This document shows, piece by piece, positions 29,761-38,197 of a stretch of 64,000 nt of DNA. The notes below the pieces were generated by a model that was not told where the DNA came from, made no database searches, and was given only the letters and a program-made list of their open reading frames with translations. The DNA comes from Tardiphaga robiniae (GTDB lineage: Bacteria > Pseudomonadota > Alphaproteobacteria > Rhizobiales > Xanthobacteraceae). Position numbers and translations under genes: made by a program. The DNA is taken from the NCBI RefSeq assembly GCF_001618955.1, contig NZ_LVYV01000004.1, positions 1 through 64,000 of the forward strand, in the 5' to 3' direction. Positions within the stretch are counted from its first letter, which is position 1; the number at the start of each line of letters is the position of its first letter.

Positions 29761-31017
29761 ATGTCCGACGCGCCTGCACCGAGCCAAGCCCCCACCGCTG
29801 CCGAGACCGATCCGAACACGCTCGGCTGGATGCAGGGCTTTCCGCCGTCGCAAGACAAGCTCATCACCTTTCACGACGGCTCGTTCCGCAACTTTCCCGA
29901 GCTGCGCTGGGCCTGGAGCAATGTGCGTCAGCTGGTGCCGACGGTGAATGTCTGGCGCGGTGCGGGCGGCACATCCACGCTGCCGCGCGCGGAGCGCGAT
30001 ATCGGCGCATCGACATCGACCACGATGGATGGCCGGCCGATGACCTTCGCCCGCATGTTCGACGAGACCTATGCCGACGGCATCGCGGTGCTGCATAAGG
30101 GCAAGCTGATCCATGAGCGCTATGCCGGCGCGCTGAAGCCGCACAAGCCGCATATCGCCATGTCGGTGACCAAGTCCTTCACCGGCACGCTGGCCGGCAT
30201 TCTGGTGGCCGAAGGCAAGATCGATCCGCAGGCGCCGGTCACCGATTATGTGCCGGAGCTGAAGGACAGCGCGTTCGGCGATGCCGATGTGCATGAGGTC
30301 ATGGATATGACCACGGGGCTTCTCTACACTGAGGTTTATACCGACAAGAATTCCGATGTGTGGGGACTGCGACGCGCCAATGGCATGGCGCCGATCCCGC
30401 CGGACTATGAAGGCGCCACAGACATTTTCAGTTTCCTCTGTACGCAGAAGAAGCAGGGCGAGCACGGCAAGGCGTTCGCCTACAAGACCGTCAACACCGA
30501 CGTGCTGGCCTGGATTATCCGCCGTGCCAGCGGCATGACGCTGTCCGATCTTCTGTCGGAACGCATCTGGGCGCCGATGGGAGCGGAGGAAGACGCGCAT
30601 TATCATGTCGATCGCATCGGCACCGAGAGCGGTGGCGGCGGACTGTCGACGACGCTACGCGATCTCGCGCGTTTCGGTGAGGTGATGCGCAATCACGGGC
30701 GCTTCAATGGCCGCCAGATCGTGCCGGCTGCGGTGGTCGAGGACATCGAACGCGGCGCCGATCCCGCGAAGTTCAAGCCGGCTGGCTACACCACGTTGCC
30801 CGGTGGCTCCTATCGCAATCAATGGTGGGTGACCCACAATGAACACGGTGCCTATATGGCGCGCGGCGTCTACGGGCAGGGGCTCTATATCGATCCGAAG
30901 GCCGAAATGGTGATCGCGCGCTATGCGTCGCATCCGGTCGCTGGAAACGCCGCGAATGATCCCGTGACGCTGCCGGCCTATATGGCGCTGGCGAAAGAGC
31001 TGATGATCAGGGGCTAA
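29761..31017 (+). CDS. Serine hydrolase, class C beta-lactamase / 6-aminohexanoate-dimer hydrolase-like
   Basis: 418 residues from the ATG at 29761 (preceded by GGAGAG). The beta-lactamase/transpeptidase fold is shown by S-x-x-K in AMSVTKSFTG (Ser about residue 137), the second motif in AYKTVNTDVLAW and GGGLSTTLRDLARFG. NylB-like hydrolases with this layout act on linear amides or esters; the substrate here is unknown. No signal peptide, so probably cytoplasmic. A fragment of a sister gene lies 1.2 kb upstream. Confidence 0.9.
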   Translation: MSDAPAPSQAPTAAETDPNTLGWMQGFPPSQDKLITFHDGSFRNFPELRWAWSNVRQLVPTVNVWRGAGGTSTLPRAERDIGASTSTTMDGRPMTFARMFDETYADGIAVLHKGKLIHERYAGALKPHKPHIAMSVTKSFTGTLAGILVAEGKIDPQAPVTDYVPELKDSAFGDADVHEVMDMTTGLLYTEVYTDKNSDVWGLRRANGMAPIPPDYEGATDIFSFLCTQKKQGEHGKAFAYKTVNTDVLAWIIRRASGMTLSDLLSERIWAPMGAEEDAHYHVDRIGTESGGGGLSTTLRDLARFGEVMRNHGRFNGRQIVPAAVVEDIERGADPAKFKPAGYTTLPGGSYRNQWWVTHNEHGAYMARGVYGQGLYIDPKAEMVIARYASHPVAGNAANDPVTLPAYMALAKELMIRG

Positions 31018-31038
31018 TGAAGAAAAGCTGATTGATCG

Positions 31039-31090
31039 GGTTCCCCCAAAGGGAACCTGAACGGGAACCTAAGGGGGCGTCGGGCGTATT
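31039..31090 (+). promoter_or_regulatory. EcfG-like promoter with duplicated GGAAC boxes
   Basis: GGTTCCC (31039-31045) and GGGAACC (31051-31057) form an inverted repeat. A second GGAAC box at 31064 is followed by N16 and CGTATT (31085), close to the general-stress sigma factor consensus GGAAC-N16/17-CGTT. The PLA2-like gene starts 47 bp downstream. The architecture resembles the one at 16633-16699. Confidence 0.5.
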
Positions 31091-31136
31091 CTTCGCGGCC
31101 GACACATCCCGTCGGGGCCATGCGGACCTGAATGCG

Positions 31137-31907
31137 ATGATCAAGCCTTTGCGCGTTGCCGTCTGGCTGCGCCATTCCTGCATTGCGGTGATGTTGTGTT
31201 CGGCCGCCATCGCATCATCGCCAAGCGTTGCGCAGGACGCGGCAGCTCGCAGTCAGAAACCAGCCAGTGACAGCAGGATCAATCTCGATCCCCGCACCAA
31301 TGGCGCAAATCTGGTCCACGGCAATTATTGCGGTCTCGGCTCGCGGCCGGGCAAGTCGCCGATCGACGCGCTCGATGTCGCCTGCATGCATCATGACGCC
31401 TGCACGCCGCCGAGCGGCATTCCCGATTGTGACTGCAATATCCAACTGCGCGAGGAAGCCGCCGCGGTCGCGAGCGACCCCAAACAACCCTCGGACCTGC
31501 AGATCATGGCGTCGATGATCGCATCGGCCGCATCTGTGATGATCTGCAAGCCGATCATCAACAGAGCTGCAGCACCTCCGACGCCTGCGCGTCCGCGCAA
31601 CGTGCCTCCGGCTGACATCCCCACGGCCAACGTACCAGCGGCTGACGTATCTGCTGCTAGCACTCCGACGGCTAATGTCCCGACCACGGCTCCGGCCCCG
31701 GCGACGCCGGTGTCGATCATGCCTCCAGCCGTTGCCCCCGCGGCTGCGGCGCCTGAAGCTGCGACCGCCGCACCGATGGACATTGCGCCTGTGGCGGTGG
31801 CTCCAGTCACGGAAGCTCCCGCCAACGGAGCTCCAGTGAATGACGCGCCTGCGTCTAGCGGTCCTCTTCCGATAGCCCCGGCGCCGCGGGCTCCGTCATC
31901 GCCTTGA
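31137..31907 (+). CDS. Secreted phospholipase A2-like protein with Ala/Pro-rich tail
   Basis: 256 residues. Signal peptide to about residue 32 (VAQ-D). Residues 63-101 read as a classical secreted PLA2 core: calcium loop NYCGLGSRPG, then DALDVACMHHDACT, which fits C-C-x-x-H-D-x-C with the first Cys changed to Ala; the catalytic pair would be His86-Asp87. Further cysteines follow at DCDCN and MICKP. Residues from about 145 are low-complexity Ala/Pro/Thr/Val with loose repeats (TANVP, AADV). Expected role: hydrolysis of phospholipids in or outside the envelope. Activity is inferred. An upstream in-frame start at 31032 is rejected because the promoter lies inside it. Confidence 0.75.
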   Translation: MIKPLRVAVWLRHSCIAVMLCSAAIASSPSVAQDAAARSQKPASDSRINLDPRTNGANLVHGNYCGLGSRPGKSPIDALDVACMHHDACTPPSGIPDCDCNIQLREEAAAVASDPKQPSDLQIMASMIASAASVMICKPIINRAAAPPTPARPRNVPPADIPTANVPAADVSAASTPTANVPTTAPAPATPVSIMPPAVAPAAAAPEAATAAPMDIAPVAVAPVTEAPANGAPVNDAPASSGPLPIAPAPRAPSSP

Positions 31908-32008
31908 GCAGCGCTGGATCCGCGATCAGCTCTTGCGCCTCCTGATTTTTCCGGCTCAATCATCGCCGTGATTTTCGGCGCCGATGGCGGCGCATCGGAG
32001 CAACGTGC

Positions 32009-33166
32009 ATGAAGTTAATTGTCGCAAGTTTCGTGACACTCGCAGTCCTGCTGGGCTCGGCAGCGTTCGGCTCTGCGGCAATGGCCGCCGATCCCATCCG
32101 CGTCGGCGCGGTACTGCCGTTTTCCGGCGGTGTCGAACTTTATGGCCAGCAAGCAAAACTCGGGCTCGATCTGGCGGCAAAGGAGATCAACGCCAGCGGT
32201 GGGATTCTCGGCAGGCCGCTCGAGATCATCTATGTCGATGACAAGACCCGGCCGGCCTCCGCCGAGAGCGCGATGCGATCGGTCATCGACAGCGGCGTCG
32301 TGGCGGTTGTCGGCCCTGTCACCTCGGCCAACTTCAATGCGGTCAGGCCGCTCGCCGAGAGCATGAAGACGCCGCTGCTCTATGCGACCAATTTCGAAGG
32401 CGGCAAATGCAACCGCTACATCTTCTCGTTCAACACGGTGCCGAACCAGGATCTCGGCCAGTTGCTGCCCTATGTGAACGAGGCTGTCGGCAACACCTAT
32501 TTCATGCTCGGCGCCGATCGCGTCTGGCCGCACCAGATGTTCGATATTGCCAAACCGCTGATCGAGAAGCTCGGCGGCACCATCGTCGGCACGCAATACA
32601 CGCTGGGCACCGAGACGGATTTCACCCCGCTGATCAAGCAGGTGGCAGCGGCAAAGCCGAAAGTGCTGCTGTTTGCGCTGAAAGGCGACGGCATGGATTT
32701 CATCCGGCAGGCCGACGAGCAGGGATTGTTCAAGGACACCACCGTCGCCTTCCTGGGATTATCCGAGATTGATCTCGGCATTTTCAAGGGCAAGGGTCAG
32801 AACATGATTACTGTGGTGCCGTCGCTGGCGACCAGCGACGCGCCGGAGATGAAGGCCTTCGTCGCCAAAGTGCGCGCTGCAGCTGGAAACGACGTGCTGG
32901 TGTCGAACTATGTCATGACCCACTACAACACGCTGATCGCGCTCAAGGCTGCAATCGAGAAGGCAGGCCGTGTCGACAAGGAGGCCATCGTCGATGCGCT
33001 GGCGGGCCTTACCATCCCGTCGCCAACGGGAGCCGTCACCATTGATGCGAACCACTATGCGACCATGACCATGTTCATCGCCAAGACGAAGGGAAGCGAA
33101 CTCGTCCCTGTTCGCGCGCTGGGCGCGATCGCGCCGCAACCTGGCTGCACAATGGCCACTCGTTGA
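32009..33166 (+). CDS. Orphan ABC transporter substrate-binding protein, amino-acid/amide type
   Basis: 385 residues with signal peptide (cleavage after AMA-A near 27). Periplasmic binding protein type I fold of the Leu/Ile/Val, urea and short-chain amide binding group (IRVGAVLPFSGGVELYGQQA; GPVTSANFNAV). No permease or ATPase gene is adjacent, so it either shares a transporter encoded elsewhere or acts as a sensor. The ligand is unknown. Confidence 0.9.
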   Translation: MKLIVASFVTLAVLLGSAAFGSAAMAADPIRVGAVLPFSGGVELYGQQAKLGLDLAAKEINASGGILGRPLEIIYVDDKTRPASAESAMRSVIDSGVVAVVGPVTSANFNAVRPLAESMKTPLLYATNFEGGKCNRYIFSFNTVPNQDLGQLLPYVNEAVGNTYFMLGADRVWPHQMFDIAKPLIEKLGGTIVGTQYTLGTETDFTPLIKQVAAAKPKVLLFALKGDGMDFIRQADEQGLFKDTTVAFLGLSEIDLGIFKGKGQNMITVVPSLATSDAPEMKAFVAKVRAAAGNDVLVSNYVMTHYNTLIALKAAIEKAGRVDKEAIVDALAGLTIPSPTGAVTIDANHYATMTMFIAKTKGSELVPVRALGAIAPQPGCTMATR

Positions 33167-33260
33167 TCGCACAGGCGTGACGGCAAGGGGCTGGCGCGCG
33201 CCGTGCGGGATTGCTTTAGTCGGCATCGACACAATTTTAGATGAGCGAAGAGGACGTCGA

Positions 33261-33605
33261 ATGGCACGTGTGCGCTGTATCACCGAGATGGGCATGGGCG
33301 TCGACGTCCATGGCCGCGACGCCACCAAGGCTGCGAAACGGGCGGTGTCGGACGCGATCCGGCATTCCAGCGTCGGGTTTTTCCGGCTGCTCGGCAAGAC
33401 GCCGCATGACATGTTTGTCGATGTGACCGTCGCTGTGCCGAATCCGGACGACGTCGACACGGCGGCCGTCGCCAAGGAATTACCCTACGGCACAGTGACC
33501 GTGACGGCCGTCAAAGGCGGTCTCGACATTCCCGCCGAGAGCGGCGGTGACGGCATCCTCATTGCCAATGCAGCGGTGCTGGTGAGCCTCGACGACGGCA
33601 AATAG
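33261..33605 (+). CDS. Lin0512-family conserved protein
   Basis: 114 residues from the ATG at 33261 (MARVRCITEMGMGVDVHGRD). The EMGMGVDVHG...TKAAKRAVSDAIRHSS pattern fits the small Lin0512 family of unknown function. Cytoplasmic, no membrane segment. An in-frame start at 33177 would add atypical residues. Confidence 0.75.
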   Translation: MARVRCITEMGMGVDVHGRDATKAAKRAVSDAIRHSSVGFFRLLGKTPHDMFVDVTVAVPNPDDVDTAAVAKELPYGTVTVTAVKGGLDIPAESGGDGILIANAAVLVSLDDGK

Positions 33606-33673
33606 AGGCAACTTGCCTCAGGCGACGATCGTGCTTCCGCGATCTCGAAAACTCCCTCCCATCCATTTCACGC

Positions 33674-33703
33674 TTGACTAATTCATAACTCATTGGTTAT
33701 TGA
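33674..33703 (+). promoter_or_regulatory. Promoter and palindromic operator of the ArsR-SRPBCC unit
   Basis: TTGACT (33674-33679) and TATTGA (33698-33703) are spaced 18 bp as a sigma-70-type promoter. The inverted repeat ATAAC-TCATTG-GTTAT (33685-33700) lies between and over the -10 box, as expected for autorepression by the ArsR-type protein encoded directly downstream. Confidence 0.5.
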
Positions 33704-33729
33704 TTTGATTGATAGCTGACGGGTTATGG

Positions 33730-34059
33730 ATGGCGATGCCGAACACCTTCGATGTGCTCTTCAAGACGCTCGCCGATCCGACCCGGCGTGCGATCTTCGA
33801 GCGGCTTTGCCGTGACGGAGAGCAGACCGTCGCGGCGCTGACTGCCCAGGCCGGCGTCTCGCAACCGGCGGTTTCCAAGCATCTCGGCGTGCTGAAGCAG
33901 GCGGGGCTGGTGCTGGATCGCCAGAGCGGCCGTCAGACACATTATCGATCGCAACCGGCGGCCCTGGCGCCGCTGCTCGACTGGACCAGCCAGATGGCCG
34001 GCTTCTGGGAGAGCCGGTTCGACGATCTCGAACAACTGCTGAAGAGGATGGACAATTGA
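33730..34059 (+). CDS. ArsR-family winged-helix repressor
   Basis: 109 residues from the ATG at 33730 (one at 33736 is also possible). Winged HTH: FKTLADPTRRAIFERL, then VAALTAQAGVSQPAVSKHLGVLKQAGLV. No metal-binding cysteine pair, so it belongs to the metal-independent ArsR group that accompanies SRPBCC proteins. Its stop overlaps the TTG start of the SRPBCC gene, giving translational coupling. Confidence 0.92.
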   Translation: MAMPNTFDVLFKTLADPTRRAIFERLCRDGEQTVAALTAQAGVSQPAVSKHLGVLKQAGLVLDRQSGRQTHYRSQPAALAPLLDWTSQMAGFWESRFDDLEQLLKRMDN

Positions 34060-34466
34060 CCAATACTGCAGCCGAAACACGTTCTGTCGTCGTCGAGCGG
34101 GAATTCGGGCACGCGCCGGAAAAGCTCTGGCGCGCACTGACCCAGCCGCAACTGATCGCCGAGTGGCTGATGAAGAACGATTTCAAGCCTGTCATCGGCC
34201 ATCGCTTTGATCTGAGCGCAAGCTGGGGCGTGGTCGATTGCCGGGTCACGGAGGTCGAGCCGAACAGGAAGCTCGCCTATACTTGGGAGGCCCTGGGTCT
34301 CGAGAGTGTCGTGACCTGGACCCTTACGCCTTCCAGCAACGGGACACTGTTGCGGATGGAGCAGATCGGCTTCCGGCCGGATCAGGAGCAGGCCTATCAG
34401 GGCGCCAAGTTCGGATGGCCGCGATTCCTGGCGTCGATGGAGCAGCTGTTGCAACGGCTCGACTGA
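34056..34466 (+). CDS. SRPBCC (AHSA1-like) domain protein
   Basis: 136 residues, TTG start overlapping the ArsR stop codon (TTGA). START/Bet v1-like fold: VVEREFGHAPEKLWRALTQPQLIAEWLM at the N-terminus and a C-terminal helix ending in LLQRLD. Such proteins bind small hydrophobic ligands; paired with an ArsR repressor they may sense or sequester one. Followed 63 bp later by a small membrane protein in the same direction. Confidence 0.88.
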   Translation: MTNTAAETRSVVVEREFGHAPEKLWRALTQPQLIAEWLMKNDFKPVIGHRFDLSASWGVVDCRVTEVEPNRKLAYTWEALGLESVVTWTLTPSSNGTLLRMEQIGFRPDQEQAYQGAKFGWPRFLASMEQLLQRLD

Positions 34467-34529
34467 CCTCGACCGCCACGATCAGCACAAGCGGCTCTGC
34501 CGCACACGCATGAGGAGTTGTCATTGAGC

Positions 34530-34751
34530 ATGAACCTGTGGATTCGGCAGACCCACCGCTGGCTGTCCCTTGCCTTCACCGCGACTGTCGTCGCCAATTT
34601 CGTTGTCCGCGGATTTGGAGAACCGCCCGCCTGGGTGACTTATGCGCCGCTGCCACCGCTGTTTCTGTTGATGTTCAGTGGTCTCACCATGTTCGTGCTG
34701 CCTTATGCCGCAAAGTGGCGCGGGGAAGCACGCGCGCGCGTCGACGCATGA
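34530..34751 (+). CDS. Small membrane protein linked to ArsR-SRPBCC
   Basis: 73 residues from the ATG (MNLWIRQTHRWLSLAF). Two membrane helices (LSLAFTATVVANFVV and PLFLLMFSGLTMFVLPY). GAGGAG at 34512-34517 lies 12 nt before the ATG but only 6 nt before a TTG at 34524, so translation may start two codons earlier. Likely the third gene of the ArsR operon. Function unknown. Confidence 0.72.
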   Translation: MNLWIRQTHRWLSLAFTATVVANFVVRGFGEPPAWVTYAPLPPLFLLMFSGLTMFVLPYAAKWRGEARARVDA

Positions 34752-34876
34752 TCACACAAGCTCGAAGAATCCGCGTGCGGCGACGTTGTCTACGTAGATT
34801 GCCGCCCAAGCTGTGGTGAGCTACCTTTCGGATTGCGCGCCGACGGCGCATTCGCCGAACAGATGAAATAGTCCTC

Positions 34877-35536
34877 ATGGATATCTTTGACCGCCTCAAG
34901 GCCGCAGCCGCTGACGACTGGTCCAGCTATGTTGATCACGATTTCGTCCGCCAGCTCGGGGCCGGCACGCTGCCTGAGCCCGCATTTCGCACCTATCTGG
35001 TGCAGGACTATCTGTTCTTGATCCAGTTCGCGCGCGCTTATGCGCTGGCGACCTACAAGAGCCGCACACTTGACGACATGAAGGCGGCGCAAGGCGGACT
35101 TGCGTCCATCCTTGGCGAGATGGAGCTTCACGTAAAACTGTGCGGCCGCTGGGGACTGTCGCCCGCCGATATCGAGGCTGCGCCCGAGCATCAGGCAACG
35201 GTGGCCTATACGCGCTTCGTGCTGGATTGCGGCGCCGCCGGCGATCTGCTCGACCTGCATGTGGCGCTGGCGCCTTGCGTCATCGGTTATGCCGAGATCG
35301 GCCGCAGGTTGGCGCCGGATGGTGTCGACGCGCTCGGCGATCATCCGTATCGCGAATGGATCGGCGAATATGCCGGCGACGCCTATCAGGATATCGCGGT
35401 GAAAGCGCGCCGCCATCTCGACGATCTCGCCGCGCGCGCGATGACCGAGCGGCGCTTTACAGAGCTCGCCAAACTGTTCGGCCATGCATCACGGCTGGAA
35501 GCTGACTTCTGGCAGATGGGACTAGACGCGCGCTAG
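34877..35536 (+). CDS. tenA: TenA-family thiaminase II / aminopyrimidine aminohydrolase
   Basis: 219 residues. TenA proteins hydrolyse thiamine breakdown products (aminomethyl-HMP) to HMP for salvage. All-helical fold; Asp44 in YLVQDYLFL and the catalytic Cys134 in LAPCVIGYAEIG are at the expected places, with a C-terminal Glu in ASRLEADFW. No thi gene and no TPP riboswitch are adjacent, so it may have a salvage or related hydrolytic role. Confidence 0.9.
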   Translation: MDIFDRLKAAAADDWSSYVDHDFVRQLGAGTLPEPAFRTYLVQDYLFLIQFARAYALATYKSRTLDDMKAAQGGLASILGEMELHVKLCGRWGLSPADIEAAPEHQATVAYTRFVLDCGAAGDLLDLHVALAPCVIGYAEIGRRLAPDGVDALGDHPYREWIGEYAGDAYQDIAVKARRHLDDLAARAMTERRFTELAKLFGHASRLEADFWQMGLDAR

Positions 35537-35558
35537 CGTGCGGCGGTGAGGGCAGAGC

Positions 35559-36155
35559 ATGGCACCGGTCAAGGTCGATCCCGCGAATGTGCGTGAGTTC
35601 AAGACGTCAGACGCTTTCTATAAATGGTTGGGCAAGAACCACGACAAGGCCGACGAGGTCTGGATCAAGATCCACAAACTCAAATCCGGCCTTGCATCGA
35701 TCACGCCGAAGGAGGCGATCGATGTCGTGTTGTGCTGGGGCTGGATCGATGGCATCCGCAAGGGGCTGGACGAAACCAGCTTCCTGCAGCGCTACTCGCC
35801 GCGCGGCCGGAAGAGCGTCTGGAGCCAGATCAATGTCGACAATGTTGCGCGCCTCGTCACAGAAGAGCGCATGACCGAGCATGGCCTTGTCCATGTGGAG
35901 GCGGCGAAAGCCGACGGCCGTTGGGACCGCGCCTATCGCGTCAAGGCGTCGGAGCTTCCCGCTGACCTGCAGGCGGCGATCGACGCCGAGCCAAAAGCGA
36001 AAGCGATGCTGGCGAAACTCAGCGCGCAGAACCGCTTCGCTTTGGCGTTCCGGGTAAACAACCTGAAGACTGAGGCCGGCCGCAAGAAGAGGATCGCGTC
36101 CTTCGTGGACATGCTCAGGAAGGGCGAGACGATCCATCCGCAGGGGAAGAAGTGA
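35559..36155 (+). CDS. YdeI/OmpD-associated family protein
   Basis: 198 residues. The pattern SDAFYKWLGKNHDKADEVWI, then ITPKEAIDVVLCWGWIDGIR and LQRYSPRGRKSVWS, is typical of the YdeI/OmpD-associated ('bacteriocin-protection') family. The C-terminal part is a Lys/Arg-rich helical tail (KKRIASFVDMLRKG). Cytoplasmic. Its biochemical role is not established. Confidence 0.88.
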   Translation: MAPVKVDPANVREFKTSDAFYKWLGKNHDKADEVWIKIHKLKSGLASITPKEAIDVVLCWGWIDGIRKGLDETSFLQRYSPRGRKSVWSQINVDNVARLVTEERMTEHGLVHVEAAKADGRWDRAYRVKASELPADLQAAIDAEPKAKAMLAKLSAQNRFALAFRVNNLKTEAGRKKRIASFVDMLRKGETIHPQGKK

Positions 36156-36185
36156 GCCGCGACGGGACGCGGCTCATGCGATCGA

Positions 36186-36824
36186 TCACTTCCGCTTCGG
36201 CCGCTTGATCGCGCGGACCTTGCCGCTTTTGCCGCCGCCGGCGAAGAACTGATCGGCACCATCTGACTCGAGGCCAGAGACGCCACTGCCTGCCGGCAGT
36301 GCGAGCTTCTCCAGCGCTTCGCCGGTCTGCGGATCGATGCGCCTGATGTCGCTCTCGTCGTTTTCCCAGGTGCCGTGCCAGAGTTCGCCGTCGACCCAGG
36401 TCACGCCGGTGACGAAGCGGTTGCTCTCGATGGTGCGCAGAATCTTTCCGGTGTCGGGATCGATCTGGTGGATTTTGCGCTCGCGATACTGGCCGACCCA
36501 CAGCGTGCCTTCGGCCCAGGCCATGCCGGAGTCGCCGCCATTGCCGGGCGCCGGGATGGTGTTCAGCACACGGCCGGTTTGCGGATCGATCTTCTGGATA
36601 CGGTCCTCGGCGATCTGAAACAGATGCTTGCCGTCGAAGGCCGTGCCGGCGTGGGCAGCAACGTCGATGGCACGTACCGTCTTGCCGCTTGCGGGATCGA
36701 GTGCGTGGAGTTTGTTTCCGGATGCGAACCAGACTTGCGTGCCGTCATAGGTGACACCATGCACGCCGTCGACGCCCTCGAAGGGGCCATATTCGCGGAT
36801 GATTTCGGCTGCTGAGTTGGTCAT
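36186..36824 (-). CDS. Beta-propeller protein (Vgb/glutamine cyclotransferase-like fold)
   Basis: 212 residues made of repeated blades: DPASGKTVRAID, DPQTGRVLNTI, DPDTGKILRTIE and DPQTGEALEKL, each followed by a Trp/Gly-rich strand (AWAEGTLWVGQY, TWVDGELWHGTW). This is the short propeller seen in streptogramin lyase-like and YncE-like proteins. No signal peptide, so it is cytoplasmic. Enzymatic activity is unproven. The upstream gene on the same strand ends about 30 bp before its start. Confidence 0.82.
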   Translation of the reverse strand: MTNSAAEIIREYGPFEGVDGVHGVTYDGTQVWFASGNKLHALDPASGKTVRAIDVAAHAGTAFDGKHLFQIAEDRIQKIDPQTGRVLNTIPAPGNGGDSGMAWAEGTLWVGQYRERKIHQIDPDTGKILRTIESNRFVTGVTWVDGELWHGTWENDESDIRRIDPQTGEALEKLALPAGSGVSGLESDGADQFFAGGGKSGKVRAIKRPKRK

Positions 36825-36854
36825 GTAACTCTCCCTGATGATGTGACGATGACC

Positions 36855-38075
36855 CTAGTGATCCGGCAGCGGCGGCGGGAGTAACAACATCGTCGCGAGT
36901 CCCGGCAGGGATGGTGACATCCAGCGGCGCGCCCGTCCGCGGCCGAACGGTTGTACCTTGTTAGTGGCGGCAAGTTCGTCGAGTGCCCGCTGAACGCTGC
37001 GCTGGCTCGTGCCGAGCGCCAGCGCCAATGCCGAACTCGACCAGGCTTCTCTGTCGGCAAGAAGTGCGAGCACTGCGGCGTGTTCTTCCTCGACCGGCCG
37101 TGCCAGCACGACGACGACGCGGGCGCGGCGCAGCACCAGCGCAAAACCGGGCTTGGTCGCGTTCACCTCGGCCAGCGGCGCAAGCAGTTTGCGCAGCCGT
37201 CCCATCTCGACGCGGAGTCGCGCGCGATGCGAGTCATCGGCATGTCTGGCGCGGAATGCGCGCGCCAGCAGCGTTTCGCGCGAGACGTCCGCAGGCCATG
37301 CTTCGCCAAGCGCGCGGGCGAGGGCGAACAGGACGGGCCGGGTCGCCAGCGACAGCTCCGTCTTCTTGTGGCGGACGACATGCCGGCACGCATCGATGAT
37401 GATGGATTTCGAATTCTGCAGCGCCTCGACATCGTCGAGCAGCAGCACGCGTTCGCCGCCACGTGTGATCAGACGCGCAGCGGGAGCGTCGAGGAGCCGG
37501 GATGCACTGTCGACCTCGGCAGTGAGTGCCGGGATTGCAGCGAGCCTGGCGGCACGCTGCGCGTCGGCAATGGCGGCGCGTGACTTTTTCGCCTGCAGGC
37601 GGCGCATCGCGATGCCGGCGACGACCAGTGCATGAGCTGTACGCAAGGCGGGCGGCAGAGGCGCGGGATCGAGCGCGCCGAGCTTACGCTCGGCTTCGTC
37701 GAGACGTCCGATCAGGAGAAGGCGCCTGACGTCGAGATAGCCGCCATAGGCCGCATTCACATGGTCGCCGTGGGCGTCGAGTGTCAGCCGTGCGGCGTCG
37801 AGCGCCTTCCTGGGCCAATTCAGATCGCGCGAGACAAGGGCGATCTCGGCCTCGGCGACGATGCACCGCGCACGCGCCACGGGTTCCTTCGCACCGAAGG
37901 CGCGCGCAGCCCGTTTCACGAGCTCCTTCGCGCGTGCGAAATCGCCGAGCTGGGCCATTGCGATGCCGCGCAGCGCGAGTGCCGGCGCGTCATCACGCAA
38001 TGCAACACGCTTCAACGCACCCAGCGGATCACCCGCCGCGAGCGCATGACCTGCGGCGGTGATCAGGGAGTCCAT
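36855..38075 (-). CDS. Helical-repeat protein with C-terminal helix-turn-helix
   Basis: 406 residues. The N-terminal 190 residues are Ala-rich helical hairpins resembling TPR (GIAMAQLGDFARAKELVKRA). The central part, from about 205, resembles a regulator module. The C-terminus (about 335-385) has a winged HTH-like segment (ASSALALALGTSQRSVQRALDEL). Likely a transcriptional regulator. It precedes the propeller gene on the same strand and is divergent from the DUF899 gene. I do not recognise a named family. Confidence 0.7.
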   Translation of the reverse strand: MDSLITAAGHALAAGDPLGALKRVALRDDAPALALRGIAMAQLGDFARAKELVKRAARAFGAKEPVARARCIVAEAEIALVSRDLNWPRKALDAARLTLDAHGDHVNAAYGGYLDVRRLLLIGRLDEAERKLGALDPAPLPPALRTAHALVVAGIAMRRLQAKKSRAAIADAQRAARLAAIPALTAEVDSASRLLDAPAARLITRGGERVLLLDDVEALQNSKSIIIDACRHVVRHKKTELSLATRPVLFALARALGEAWPADVSRETLLARAFRARHADDSHRARLRVEMGRLRKLLAPLAEVNATKPGFALVLRRARVVVVLARPVEEEHAAVLALLADREAWSSSALALALGTSQRSVQRALDELAATNKVQPFGRGRARRWMSPSLPGLATMLLLPPPLPDH

Positions 38076-38197
38076 TCAAATCCCGCCACACTTGTCACTC
38101 CCACCCGTCCATTGCCGGATCCTAATCTACCTCACGGCGATCAACCGGCAAGTCGTGTCGGCAGCGCATGACGATGGACGAAAGTGGAGAGAAGACC

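Noticed and set aside
34752-34876. Possible TPP riboswitch before tenA
   Set aside because: No CUGAGA or ACCUGA-type thi-box elements are present in the 125-bp gap.
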